NCBI RefSeq assembly: GCF_900111745.1
Contig: NZ_FOIJ01000003.1
Location: forward strand, 682,001-746,000
Direction of reading: 5' to 3'
From: Stigmatella erecta
Lineage (GTDB): Bacteria; Myxococcota; Myxococcia; Myxococcales; Myxococcaceae
DNA length: 64,000 bases
The first letter of the stretch is position 1. Every line of letters begins with the position of its first letter. Both the position numbers and the translations under genes were made by a program. Positions 24,490-32,409 of the stretch are shown here, in pieces. The notes under the pieces were generated by a model, which saw nothing but the letters and a program-made list of their open reading frames with translations, did no database searches and was not told the DNA's origin.

Positions 24490-26352
24490 ATGACCGTTCC
24501 AGCCGAGCCTTCTCCCCACCGCACGTACACCGAGCGCCGCGCCGCCGCCCAATCGAGACTCGCGGCCCTGGACCGGCTCAACGCGCGCTACGCCAACCTG
24601 CGCGGGCTCACCTTCCTGGCGGCGGCCCTGGTCGCGGGGTTGACCGGCTTCGGACGGCTCCCGCGGGTCTACTGGTGGGGGGTGGCCGGGGCGGTGGTCC
24701 TCTATGCGGTGTGGGCCGTGCTGCACAACGCGGTCTTCCGCAAGGAGGCCCGGGAGCGGTTGTACGTGACGTTGAATGAGCGCGGGCTGGCGCGGCTGAG
24801 CAGCGCCTGGCGCGAGTTCACCGAGCGGGGAGATCGCTTCCTGTCTTCCTCACACCTGTACACACCGGACCTGGATGTCTTCGGGCAGGCCAGCCTCTTC
24901 CAGCTCTTGAACGAAACGGCGACCCGGGCCGGGGAAGAGCGGCTCGCCTCCTGGCTGTCCACCGCGGCCCCGGCCCCCGCCGTGGTGGAGCGGCAGGGGG
25001 CGGCCCAGGAGCTGGCACCGCAGGTGGGCTTCCGGCAGGACCTGTGCGTGGAGGCGCGCCTGGTGTCCCGGGAGAAGGCGGACCCGCGGCTGTTCATCCA
25101 GTGGGCCGAGTCAGGCCCCATGCTCCAGTCCATCCGCTGGGCCCGGCCGGTGGCGCTGGTGCTTCCCCCCATCACCCTGACGCTCTACGTGCTCGGGCAG
25201 CTCCACCTGGTGCCCGCGTGGTCCTGGTGGGTGGGGCTCTTCGTGCAACTCGGGGTGGTGCTGGCCACCCGGGGCGCCCTGCGGCAGATGGAGGAGCGGC
25301 TGTCGGCGGGAGAGCACGGCTTCGCGAGCTACGCGCCGCTCTTCGCCCGCGTCGAGGGGCAGAAGGTCCAGCACCCGTTGCTCCAGCGGCTCCAGGCGGG
25401 GCTCCAGCGGCCGGGCGAGGCGCCCGTCTCCACCCACTTCCAGCGCTTCAGCCGGCTGTACTCGTTCGTGGAGTTCAAGCGGCACCAGTTCCACCCGGTG
25501 GTGCACCTGCTCACGCTCTGGGACATCCACGCCCTGTTCCCCCTGGAGCGCTGGCGCGAGAAGCACGGCGCCCAGGTGCGGCACTGGTTCGAGGCGCTCG
25601 CGGAGTGGGAGGCGCTCTCGTGCCTGGCGGGCTTCGCGCACGACCGGCCGGACTTCACCTGGCCCACGCTCGTCCCCGAGGGCCCGCGCGTGGAGGCCCG
25701 GAGGCTGGGCCACCCGCTGCTGGACAACCCCGTGGCCAACGACGTGGCCCTGCCGGGCCCCCGCCACGCGCTGCTCATCACCGGCTCCAACATGTCGGGG
25801 AAGACCACCCTGATGCGGGCGGTGGGCGCCAATGTCGTCCTGGCGCTGGCGGGTGCCCCCGTGTGCGCGAGCGCGTTCGTCCTGAGCCCGCTCCAGGTGC
25901 TCACCAGCATGCGCGTGAAGGACTCGCTGGAGCGCGGCGTGTCCTACTTCTACGCCGAGGTGCAGCGCATCAAGGCGGTGCTGGACGCGGCGGCCCAGGC
26001 CCAGGGGCAGGCGCTGTTCCTGCTGGATGAAATCCTGCTGGGCACCAACACGCGCGAGCGGCAGATCGCCTCGCGCGAGGTGCTGCGGCTGCTGCTGGGC
26101 ACGGGGGCCTGCGGCGCGGTGACGACGCACGATTTGTCCCTGGCGGTGCTGGCCGGCGAGCCCGGCGTCCACGTGGTGAACGTCCACTTCCGGGACCACC
26201 TGGAGGACGGAAAGATGGTGTTCGACTACACCCTGCGCCAGGGCGTGGTGGACACCACCAACGCGCTGCGGGTGCTGCGCATGGCGGGCGTTCCGGTGAA
26301 CGAGGCCGAAGCGCCCTTCGATTCCGGAGACAAGGCGCTCGCGCGCTCTTAA
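24490..26352 (+). CDS. Membrane-anchored MutS-family ATPase
   Basis: 620 residues. The C-terminal ~200 residues are a MutS-type ABC ATPase: Walker A TGSNMSGKTTLM (about residue 431), a signature region SLERGVSYFYAEVQR, Walker B LFLLDEILLGTN and the switch His in TTHD. There is no N-terminal mismatch-recognition domain. Instead the N-terminal half has hydrophobic segments near residues 36-55, 60-80 and 218-258, so the protein is predicted to sit in the membrane. Such MutS-like proteins are distinct from repair MutS, and their function is unknown. It starts at 24490 with no clear ribosome-binding site and lies downstream of mrpC. Confidence 0.8.
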   Translation: MTVPAEPSPHRTYTERRAAAQSRLAALDRLNARYANLRGLTFLAAALVAGLTGFGRLPRVYWWGVAGAVVLYAVWAVLHNAVFRKEARERLYVTLNERGLARLSSAWREFTERGDRFLSSSHLYTPDLDVFGQASLFQLLNETATRAGEERLASWLSTAAPAPAVVERQGAAQELAPQVGFRQDLCVEARLVSREKADPRLFIQWAESGPMLQSIRWARPVALVLPPITLTLYVLGQLHLVPAWSWWVGLFVQLGVVLATRGALRQMEERLSAGEHGFASYAPLFARVEGQKVQHPLLQRLQAGLQRPGEAPVSTHFQRFSRLYSFVEFKRHQFHPVVHLLTLWDIHALFPLERWREKHGAQVRHWFEALAEWEALSCLAGFAHDRPDFTWPTLVPEGPRVEARRLGHPLLDNPVANDVALPGPRHALLITGSNMSGKTTLMRAVGANVVLALAGAPVCASAFVLSPLQVLTSMRVKDSLERGVSYFYAEVQRIKAVLDAAAQAQGQALFLLDEILLGTNTRERQIASREVLRLLLGTGACGAVTTHDLSLAVLAGEPGVHVVNVHFRDHLEDGKMVFDYTLRQGVVDTTNALRVLRMAGVPVNEAEAPFDSGDKALARS

Positions 26353-26363
26353 GCTACGTGGCC

Positions 26364-26984
26364 ATGCTCCGCACCGAAGCGCTCGGGGCTCGGACCGAGG
26401 AACTCATCCGGGTGGGCCGCTTCTTTTTCGAGCGCGGCTGGGTCCCCGCCACCGCGGGCAACTTCTCCGCGCGGCTGGACGCGGACCACGTGGTCCTCAC
26501 CGCCTCGGGCCGCCACAAGGGGGAGCTGGAGGCGGAGGGCTTCCTGGTGGTGACGCCCGACGGCCAGGTGCTCCCCCCCGGCGGCAAGCCCTCGGCCGAG
26601 ACGGCGCTGCACCTCATGCTCTACCGGCGTGAGCCGCGGCTCGGGGCGGTGCTGCACACCCACTCGCGCCCGGCCACCCTGCTGTCCCGGCTGAGCCCGC
26701 GGGGGGTGGTGCTGGAAGGCTACGAGGTGCAGAAGGCCCTGCCGGGCGTGGACAGCCACACCGCGCGCGTGGAGGTGCCCGTGTTCCCCAACGACCAGGA
26801 CATCCCCCGGCTCGCCTCCCGGGTCGAGGACTTCCTGCGGGGGCACCCGGACACGTCCGGGTACCTCATCGAGGGCCATGGCCTCTACACCTGGGGCCGT
26901 ACGGTGGCGGAGGCGCGGCGCCACGTGGAAGCGTTCGAGTTTCTGTTCGAGTGCGAGCTGGACCTGAGGAGGCTGACACGATGA
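26364..26984 (+). CDS. mtnB: Methylthioribulose-1-phosphate dehydratase
   Basis: Class II aldolase-type zinc enzyme of the methionine salvage pathway. It dehydrates 5-methylthioribulose 1-phosphate. Visible are TAGNFSARL near the N-terminus, the zinc His pair in VLHTHSRPA, and GHGLYTWG near the C-terminus, all family marks. The ATG at 26364 is used; a GTG two codons upstream is possible. It overlaps mtnD by 4 bp (ATGA), so the three salvage genes are one operon. Confidence 0.92.
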   Translation: MLRTEALGARTEELIRVGRFFFERGWVPATAGNFSARLDADHVVLTASGRHKGELEAEGFLVVTPDGQVLPPGGKPSAETALHLMLYRREPRLGAVLHTHSRPATLLSRLSPRGVVLEGYEVQKALPGVDSHTARVEVPVFPNDQDIPRLASRVEDFLRGHPDTSGYLIEGHGLYTWGRTVAEARRHVEAFEFLFECELDLRRLTR

Positions 26985-27523
26985 GCGAGCTAAGGGTCTT
27001 CGACGAGGGGGATGTGTCCCACCCCCTCCTTCACACCCGGGACTTCGACACCATCCGCCGGGAACTCGAATCCGTGGGCATCCGCTTCGAGCGCTGGGAG
27101 GCGCGCAAGCCCCTGCCCCCCGGGGCGAGCCAGGAGGACATCCTGACCGCCTACCAGGACTCCGTGGAGCGGCTGATGAAGGAGCGGGGGCTCCAGTCGG
27201 TGGATGTGCTGGGCATGGTGCCGGACCATCCGGACCGGGCCGCCATCCGCAAGAAGTTCCTCGAGGAGCACACCCACAGCGAGGACGAGGTGCGCTTCTT
27301 CGTCGAGGGCCAGGGCCTCTTCAGCATCCACAAGGCGGGGCGCGTCTTTTTGGTGCTGTGCGAGAAGGGCGACCTCATCAGCGTTCCGGACGGCACGCCC
27401 CACTGGTTCGACATGGGCCCCTCGCCCCACTTCATCGCCATCCGCCTCTTCACCCACAAAGAAGGCTGGGTGGCACGGATGACGGGCAGCGCCATCGCCT
27501 CGTCCTTCCCGCGCCTCGAATAA
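26981..27523 (+). CDS. mtnD: Acireductone dioxygenase
   Basis: Cupin metalloenzyme that cleaves acireductone to the keto-acid precursor of methionine. The metal ligands are in EEHTHSEDEVRFF (His, His, Glu) and the distal His is in GTPHWFDMG. 180 residues, normal length. It starts inside the mtnB stop and is 4 bp from mtnC. Confidence 0.94.
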   Translation: MSELRVFDEGDVSHPLLHTRDFDTIRRELESVGIRFERWEARKPLPPGASQEDILTAYQDSVERLMKERGLQSVDVLGMVPDHPDRAAIRKKFLEEHTHSEDEVRFFVEGQGLFSIHKAGRVFLVLCEKGDLISVPDGTPHWFDMGPSPHFIAIRLFTHKEGWVARMTGSAIASSFPRLE

Positions 27524-27527
27524 CCCC

Positions 27528-28220
27528 ATGGAACGCTCCCCCGCGGTGCGGGCCATCGTCACCGACATCGAAGGCACCACCTCGAGCCTGTCCTTCGTGA
27601 AGGACGTGCTCTTCCCCTACTCGGCCCGCCACCTGCGGGAGTTCGTCCTCACCCACGGCCACGAGCCTCCGGTGCGCCGCCTGCTCGACGAGGCGCGGGA
27701 GCTGGACGGCGGGGCGCGGGACGGCGCGGCGCTGGTGGACGTCCTGCTGCGCTGGATTCAGGAGGACCGGAAGTACGGGCCGCTCAAGGCGCTGCAGGGC
27801 CTGATGTGGGAAGAGGGCTACCGCCGCGGGGACTTCCAGGGCCACGTGTACGAGGATGCCGCGCGCAGGCTGCGCGACTGGCACGCCCGGGGCCTGCGCC
27901 TCTACGTCTACTCCTCGGGCTCGGTGCAGGCGCAGGTGGCGCTCTTCCGCCACACCCCCTTCGGGGACCTCACCCCGCTCTTCCAGGGCCACTTCGACAC
28001 CCGCATCGGGGGAAAGAAGGAGGCCGCCGCCTACGAGGCCATCCGCCGGGAGCTCGGCCTGCCCGCCCCGGACATCCTCTTCCTCTCGGACGTGCGGGAG
28101 GAGCTGGACGCGGCCGCCGCCGCGGGCCTGCGCACCGCGTGCCTGGTGCGCGGCGAGGGCCCCGAGGGGATTCCCGGGCCGCACCCGGTGGCGCGGAGCT
28201 TCGATGAACTGGCAGTGTGA
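27528..28220 (+). CDS. mtnC: Enolase-phosphatase E1
   Basis: HAD-superfamily enzyme that performs both the enolisation and the dephosphorylation steps before acireductone dioxygenase. The nucleophile motif is TDIEGTTSS (Asp near residue 13), the middle motif is YSSGSVQAQ, and the third is FLSDVREELDAA. 230 residues. It is the last gene of mtnB-mtnD-mtnC. mtnA and mtnK are not in the window. Confidence 0.94.
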   Translation: MERSPAVRAIVTDIEGTTSSLSFVKDVLFPYSARHLREFVLTHGHEPPVRRLLDEARELDGGARDGAALVDVLLRWIQEDRKYGPLKALQGLMWEEGYRRGDFQGHVYEDAARRLRDWHARGLRLYVYSSGSVQAQVALFRHTPFGDLTPLFQGHFDTRIGGKKEAAAYEAIRRELGLPAPDILFLSDVREELDAAAAAGLRTACLVRGEGPEGIPGPHPVARSFDELAV

Positions 28221-28336
28221 GTTTTTCTTGTGCGAGCCAATGGCTCAACTAAACCCCGGAGCAGGGCCGAGGAGGCCCCTCTCGCGATTTCGGTTGTTCG
28301 AGGTCCCTGGGCTCACTACGCCGGGGGCGCCATCCC

Positions 28337-30004
28337 ATGAGTAATCTCGACCCCTATCTTCTGTCCCTCGTGGTCTTCCTCCCGCTGTTCTTCGCGGGGA
28401 TTCTGGCGTTCATCCCGGCGCAGGAACCCGGACCGATCCGGATGCTGTCCCTGCTGGCGGCCCTGGCGGACGGGGCGGTGGCGCTCTGGGCCTGGACGCG
28501 CTTCGAGCCCACGGGGCCGGAGTTCCAGCTGGAGTACCGCGCGAGCTGGCTGGACATGGGCGGGCTGTCCTACCACGTGGGCGTGGATGGGCTGGCCCTC
28601 TCGCTGGTGATGCTCGTGGCGCTGCTGGGGCCCGTGGTGGTGCTGGCCAGCTGGACGTCGGTGCGTGAGCGGGTGAAGGAGTTCCACCTGGCGCTCCTGT
28701 TCCTGCAGGCCGTGACGATGGGCGCGCTGGTGTCGCTGGACCTGATGCTGTTCTACATCTTCTTCGAGGCGGCGCTGCTGCCCACGGGCCTGCTGGTGGG
28801 CGTGTGGGGCGGCCCCATGCGCAACAAGGCCAGCGCGCGCTACTTCCTGGCCTCGTTCGCCGGCAGCGTGCTCATGCTGGTGTCGCTGCTGGCCATCTAC
28901 AGCGTGGCGCTGCCCGCGGGCCAGCGGACCTTCGACTACACGCGCGTCTTCAACACCCTGCAGGAGGCGCACCGGGAGCTGGCCGCGTGCCGCACGCCGG
29001 TGGCCGAGTGCGGCGCGCTCTCGCCGCTGGCCCAGACGGTGGGCACCTGGGGCCCGTGGATTTTCGGCGGCATCGCCCTGGCGTTCGCGGTGAAGTCGGC
29101 CCTGTTCCCGGTGCACCGGTGGCTGGCCGAGACGCAGTCCGAGGCGCCCCGCGCGGCCTCCGTGCTGCTGGCCATCAAGCTGGGGGCGTTCGGCTTCTGG
29201 CGCTTCGGCTTCCCGCTCTTCCCGGACGCCACCCAGCAGTTCCGGGGCGTGCTCACGGCCATGGCCGTCATCAGCATCGTGTACGGGGCGCTCATGTGCC
29301 TGGCCCAGCGGGACATCCGCCGGTTCCTCGCCTACGCGACCATCAGCCACCTGGGCAGCATCCTGCTGGGCATGCTGACCTTGACCGAGGAGGGCGCCAC
29401 GGGCAGCGCCTACCACATGCTCAACCAGGGGCTCTCCACCGCGGCCATCTTCCTCTTGGTGGGCTACCTCCAGGAGCAGCGCGGCAGCAAGCAGGTGCAG
29501 GACTACGGCGGGCTTGCGCGCACCATGCCCCGCTTCGCCTTTGCCTTCGTGCTCATCACCTTCAGCCTCATCGGCCTGCCGGGCACCAACGGCTTCGTCA
29601 GCGAGTTCCTCGTGCTGCTGGGTGCCTTCAAGAGCAACCTGAGCCCGGTGGTGGGCGCGCTGGCGGCCACGGGCGTCATCCTCAGCGCCACGTACATGCT
29701 GTGGCTGGTGCAGAAGGTGCTCTTCGGGCCGGTGCGCCACCCGGAGAACCACGCCCTGAAGGATCTGCACGGGCGCGAGTGGGTCATCACCGTGCCCTTC
29801 CTGGTGCTGGCGGTGGTGCTGGGCCTCAAGCCCCAGCCCATCCTCGACCGGCTCGAGCCTGCCAGCCGCCGCTTCGTGGCGCGCTCCAGCCTGGGCATGG
29901 AGGGGGCCAACCCGCCGGCGGAGCTGCTCCGCGTGACGTCCGCCCCCCTGCCCGAGCAGGCCGCGCGGGACCTTGGGCCGGACTTCGTCCAGCCCGTGCA
30001 GTAA
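28337..30004 (+). CDS. nuoM: Orphan NADH-quinone oxidoreductase subunit M-like protein
   Basis: Proton-pumping antiporter-like subunit of complex I, with about 14 membrane helices in 555 residues. Key charged residues of NuoM are kept: the Glu in FFEAALLP, the Lys in FAVKSALFPVHRWL, the Lys in LLAIKLGAFG, and the Glu in GFVSEFLVLL, so it is probably active. No other nuo gene is nearby. The C-terminal 60 residues after the last helix are longer than usual and hydrophilic. Start at 28337. It may be a spare subunit for a complex encoded elsewhere or part of another Mrp/hydrogenase-type complex. Confidence 0.85.
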   Translation: MSNLDPYLLSLVVFLPLFFAGILAFIPAQEPGPIRMLSLLAALADGAVALWAWTRFEPTGPEFQLEYRASWLDMGGLSYHVGVDGLALSLVMLVALLGPVVVLASWTSVRERVKEFHLALLFLQAVTMGALVSLDLMLFYIFFEAALLPTGLLVGVWGGPMRNKASARYFLASFAGSVLMLVSLLAIYSVALPAGQRTFDYTRVFNTLQEAHRELAACRTPVAECGALSPLAQTVGTWGPWIFGGIALAFAVKSALFPVHRWLAETQSEAPRAASVLLAIKLGAFGFWRFGFPLFPDATQQFRGVLTAMAVISIVYGALMCLAQRDIRRFLAYATISHLGSILLGMLTLTEEGATGSAYHMLNQGLSTAAIFLLVGYLQEQRGSKQVQDYGGLARTMPRFAFAFVLITFSLIGLPGTNGFVSEFLVLLGAFKSNLSPVVGALAATGVILSATYMLWLVQKVLFGPVRHPENHALKDLHGREWVITVPFLVLAVVLGLKPQPILDRLEPASRRFVARSSLGMEGANPPAELLRVTSAPLPEQAARDLGPDFVQPVQ

Positions 30005-30039
30005 CCCGGACGGAAGGGCCCGTTCCGGGGCCCGTCCGC

Positions 30040-30085
30040 TATAACGGATGTCCGCGCTTGTTTGGCCGTTTGGGCGTCCGTTATA
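30040..30085. repeat. Inverted repeat upstream of the porin gene
   Basis: TATAACGGA (30040-30048) and TCCGTTATA (30077-30085) form a perfect 9-bp inverted repeat with a 28-bp spacer. The right arm ends 12 bp before the porin ATG at 30098. It could be an operator or an RNA hairpin in the leader that hides the start. Confidence 0.5.
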
Positions 30086-30097
30086 TTGGACGAGGCC

Positions 30098-31396
30098 ATG
30101 ATGAAGTCACTCCGGGTCCTCTTCCTTCCCCTGTCCCTGGCGGTCGCGCTCCCCGCCGGGGCCCAGTCCCCCCTCTCCGCTCCGGCCCCAGGGCCGCAGG
30201 AGCCCCTCCCCGAGGGCTCGCCTCCGCCCTCGGAGCCTGCGTCCGGGCCCGCCCCGGCGGCGCCGCAACCCCCGCCTCCGGCGAGCGCCGCGCCCTCCAT
30301 CACCGCGGAGCCCGGCAAGGGCATCCTGGTGAAGGCCCCAGGGGACCGGTACTCCTTCGGCATCCGGGCGCGCATTCAGTTCCGGGACACGTTCCAGCAC
30401 TTCGACCGGAGCGACACGAACGAGATCAACATCCGGACGATCCGGCTCATCGTGCACGGCAACGTCCTCTCGCCGGACCTGCGCTACACCGTTCAGCTGG
30501 CCTTCGGCGGCAATGACTTCGAGACGGGCAGCAGCTCCCCCCTCTTCGATGCCTTCGTGGACTACACGCGGCTGAGAGATCTGAACATCCGGGTGGGCCA
30601 GTTCTTCGTCCCCTTCGACCGGGCCCGGACCATCCGCGAGTTCGCACTGCAGATGGTGGACCGGCAGCTGGCGGTGCGGGAGCTGAACCTCGACCGGGAC
30701 GTGGGCGTGATGTTCTCGTCCACCAACCTCTTCGGGCTGAACGAGTGGCTCGGCTACAACCTCTTCATCGGCGGGGGCGACGGCCGCAACCGGTTCGCGG
30801 CGTACGAGGCGGGCCCGCTGGCCGTGCTGCGGCTCACGCTGCGGCCCTTCGGCACCTTCGATGATGACCAGGAAGGCGACCTGACGCGCGGGGCGAAGCC
30901 CCGGCTGGCCCTCGGCATCGCGGGGGCCTACAACGCCAACACCTCACGCCGGAACAGCACCCTGGGCACGGCCTTCACCGCCGGCACCGTGGACTACACG
31001 CACCTGGCGGCGGACCTGGTGTTCAAGTACCGCGGCCTCTCGGTGCTCGCCGAAGGGCTGTGGCGCAAGGCCAGCGAGGACGCGGTGGAGGGCACCGTCA
31101 ACGGCACCGTCACGCGCGAGGCCACCCGCTCCGGCCATGGCTACTTCGTGCAGGCCGGCTACCTGGTGAGCCCGAAGGTGGAGCTGACCGCGCGCTGGGA
31201 CCAGCTCTTCGCGCGGGACGGCACGGATCCGCAGCTCGTGCAGCTCGTGCGGACCCAAGGCAAGCAGGCCGGGGCGGGCGCCAACCTCTACCTGAACGGC
31301 CATGCCTTCAAGGTGCAGGGCGACTACTTCTACATCTTCGGCCCTGACGGAGAGCCCCGCCACGTCGCCCGCCTCCAGCTCGACGCGAGCTTCTGA
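30098..31396 (+). CDS. OprO/OprP-type phosphate-selective porin-like outer-membrane protein
   Basis: Signal peptide (MKSLRVLFLPLSLAVALPAGAQS) followed by a ~45-residue Pro/Ala linker, then a beta-barrel. The barrel begins GDRYSFGIRARIQFRDTFQ, and holds GNDFETG and RVGQFFVPFDR, as in the phosphate-selective porin O/P family, and ends in a terminal Phe (LQLDASF), the classic outer-membrane sorting residue. The ATG at 30098 or the next codon could start translation. The Pro-rich linker is unusual for a porin and may reach the periplasm or cell wall. Substrate selectivity is not known. Confidence 0.8.
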   Translation: MMKSLRVLFLPLSLAVALPAGAQSPLSAPAPGPQEPLPEGSPPPSEPASGPAPAAPQPPPPASAAPSITAEPGKGILVKAPGDRYSFGIRARIQFRDTFQHFDRSDTNEINIRTIRLIVHGNVLSPDLRYTVQLAFGGNDFETGSSSPLFDAFVDYTRLRDLNIRVGQFFVPFDRARTIREFALQMVDRQLAVRELNLDRDVGVMFSSTNLFGLNEWLGYNLFIGGGDGRNRFAAYEAGPLAVLRLTLRPFGTFDDDQEGDLTRGAKPRLALGIAGAYNANTSRRNSTLGTAFTAGTVDYTHLAADLVFKYRGLSVLAEGLWRKASEDAVEGTVNGTVTREATRSGHGYFVQAGYLVSPKVELTARWDQLFARDGTDPQLVQLVRTQGKQAGAGANLYLNGHAFKVQGDYFYIFGPDGEPRHVARLQLDASF

Positions 31397-31408
31397 GCCC
31401 CGGAGCGC

Positions 31409-32380
31409 TCAGGGGCGGGCGTTGCGCTCCGCATACCGGCGCGCGAGCACGGCGCAGACCATCAGCTGAATCTGGTGGAAGAGCATCAGCGGCAGCACGA
31501 TGGCGCCCACGGCCGAGGCGGGAAACAGCACGCTCGCCATGGGCACCCCGCTGGCCAGGCTCTTCTTCGAGCCGCAGAAGACGATGGTGATTTCGTCCTC
31601 GCGCGTGAAGCCCAGCACGCGGCTGGCCAGCGTGGTGAGCCCCAGGATCGCCGCCAGCAGGGCGGAGGCAATCGCCCCGAGCAGCACCACGTCCTTCAGC
31701 CCGAGCTGCTGCCAGAGCCCGTTGACGGCCGCCTCGCTGAAGGCGGTGTAGACCACCAGCAGGATGGAGCCCCGGTCCACGAGGCTCAGCAGCTTGCGCT
31801 GGCGCTCGACCCAGGCCCCAAGAACGGGGCGCAGCAGGTGGCCCGCCACGAACGGCACGAACAACTGCATGAAGATGGAGCCCACGGCCCGCCCCGGGAT
31901 GCCCCCGCCCTGCAGGTGCATGAGCAGGCCCACGAGCACGGGCGTCACCACCACGCCCAGCAGGTTCGACAGGGACGCGCCGCAGATGGCCGCCACCACG
32001 TTGCCGCCCGCCATCGACGTGAAGGCGATGGAGGACTGGACCGTGGAGGGCAGCAGGCACAGGAACAGGAAGCCCTGCAGGAGCCCGGGCGCCAGCGAGC
32101 CTTCGAGCGCGCCCCGCAGCCCCAGCCCCAGGAGGGGAAAGAGCACGAAGGTGGCGGCCAGCACCGTGAGGTGAAGCCGCCAGTGCGTGAGGCCCGCGAG
32201 GATGGCGCTGCGCGAGAGCCGCGCGCCATGCAGGAAGAAGAGCAGCGCGATGGCCGCGTGGGTGACGGCGTTGAAGACGGGCACGGCCCTGCCCCGGCAG
32301 GGCAGCACGGTGGCCACCCCCACGGTGGCCACCAGCGTCAGGGTAAACGGATCCGGACGAAGGCGGGACAGGCTCGGCAT
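31409..32380 (-). CDS. BASS-family (bile acid:sodium symporter-like, YfeH/SLC10A7 type) transporter
   Basis: 323 residues with nine to ten membrane helices. Family features are LPSTVQSSIAFTSMAGGN, the conserved sodium-site loop of YfeH-type members, and FCGSKKSLASGVPMA near the C-terminus. Proteins of this subfamily are sodium-coupled symporters of mostly unknown substrates. The gene converges on the porin gene with a 12-bp gap and lies 29 bp upstream of the chitinase stop on the same strand. Confidence 0.85.
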   Translation of the reverse strand: MPSLSRLRPDPFTLTLVATVGVATVLPCRGRAVPVFNAVTHAAIALLFFLHGARLSRSAILAGLTHWRLHLTVLAATFVLFPLLGLGLRGALEGSLAPGLLQGFLFLCLLPSTVQSSIAFTSMAGGNVVAAICGASLSNLLGVVVTPVLVGLLMHLQGGGIPGRAVGSIFMQLFVPFVAGHLLRPVLGAWVERQRKLLSLVDRGSILLVVYTAFSEAAVNGLWQQLGLKDVVLLGAIASALLAAILGLTTLASRVLGFTREDEITIVFCGSKKSLASGVPMASVLFPASAVGAIVLPLMLFHQIQLMVCAVLARRYAERNARP

Positions 32381-32409
32381 GGCGCTCCTGCCCGCACCCT
32401 ACCCGGCTT

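Noticed and set aside
28221-28336. Possible riboswitch or leader before the orphan nuoM
   Set aside because: The spacer has no recognisable conserved RNA fold; only weak GC hairpins.
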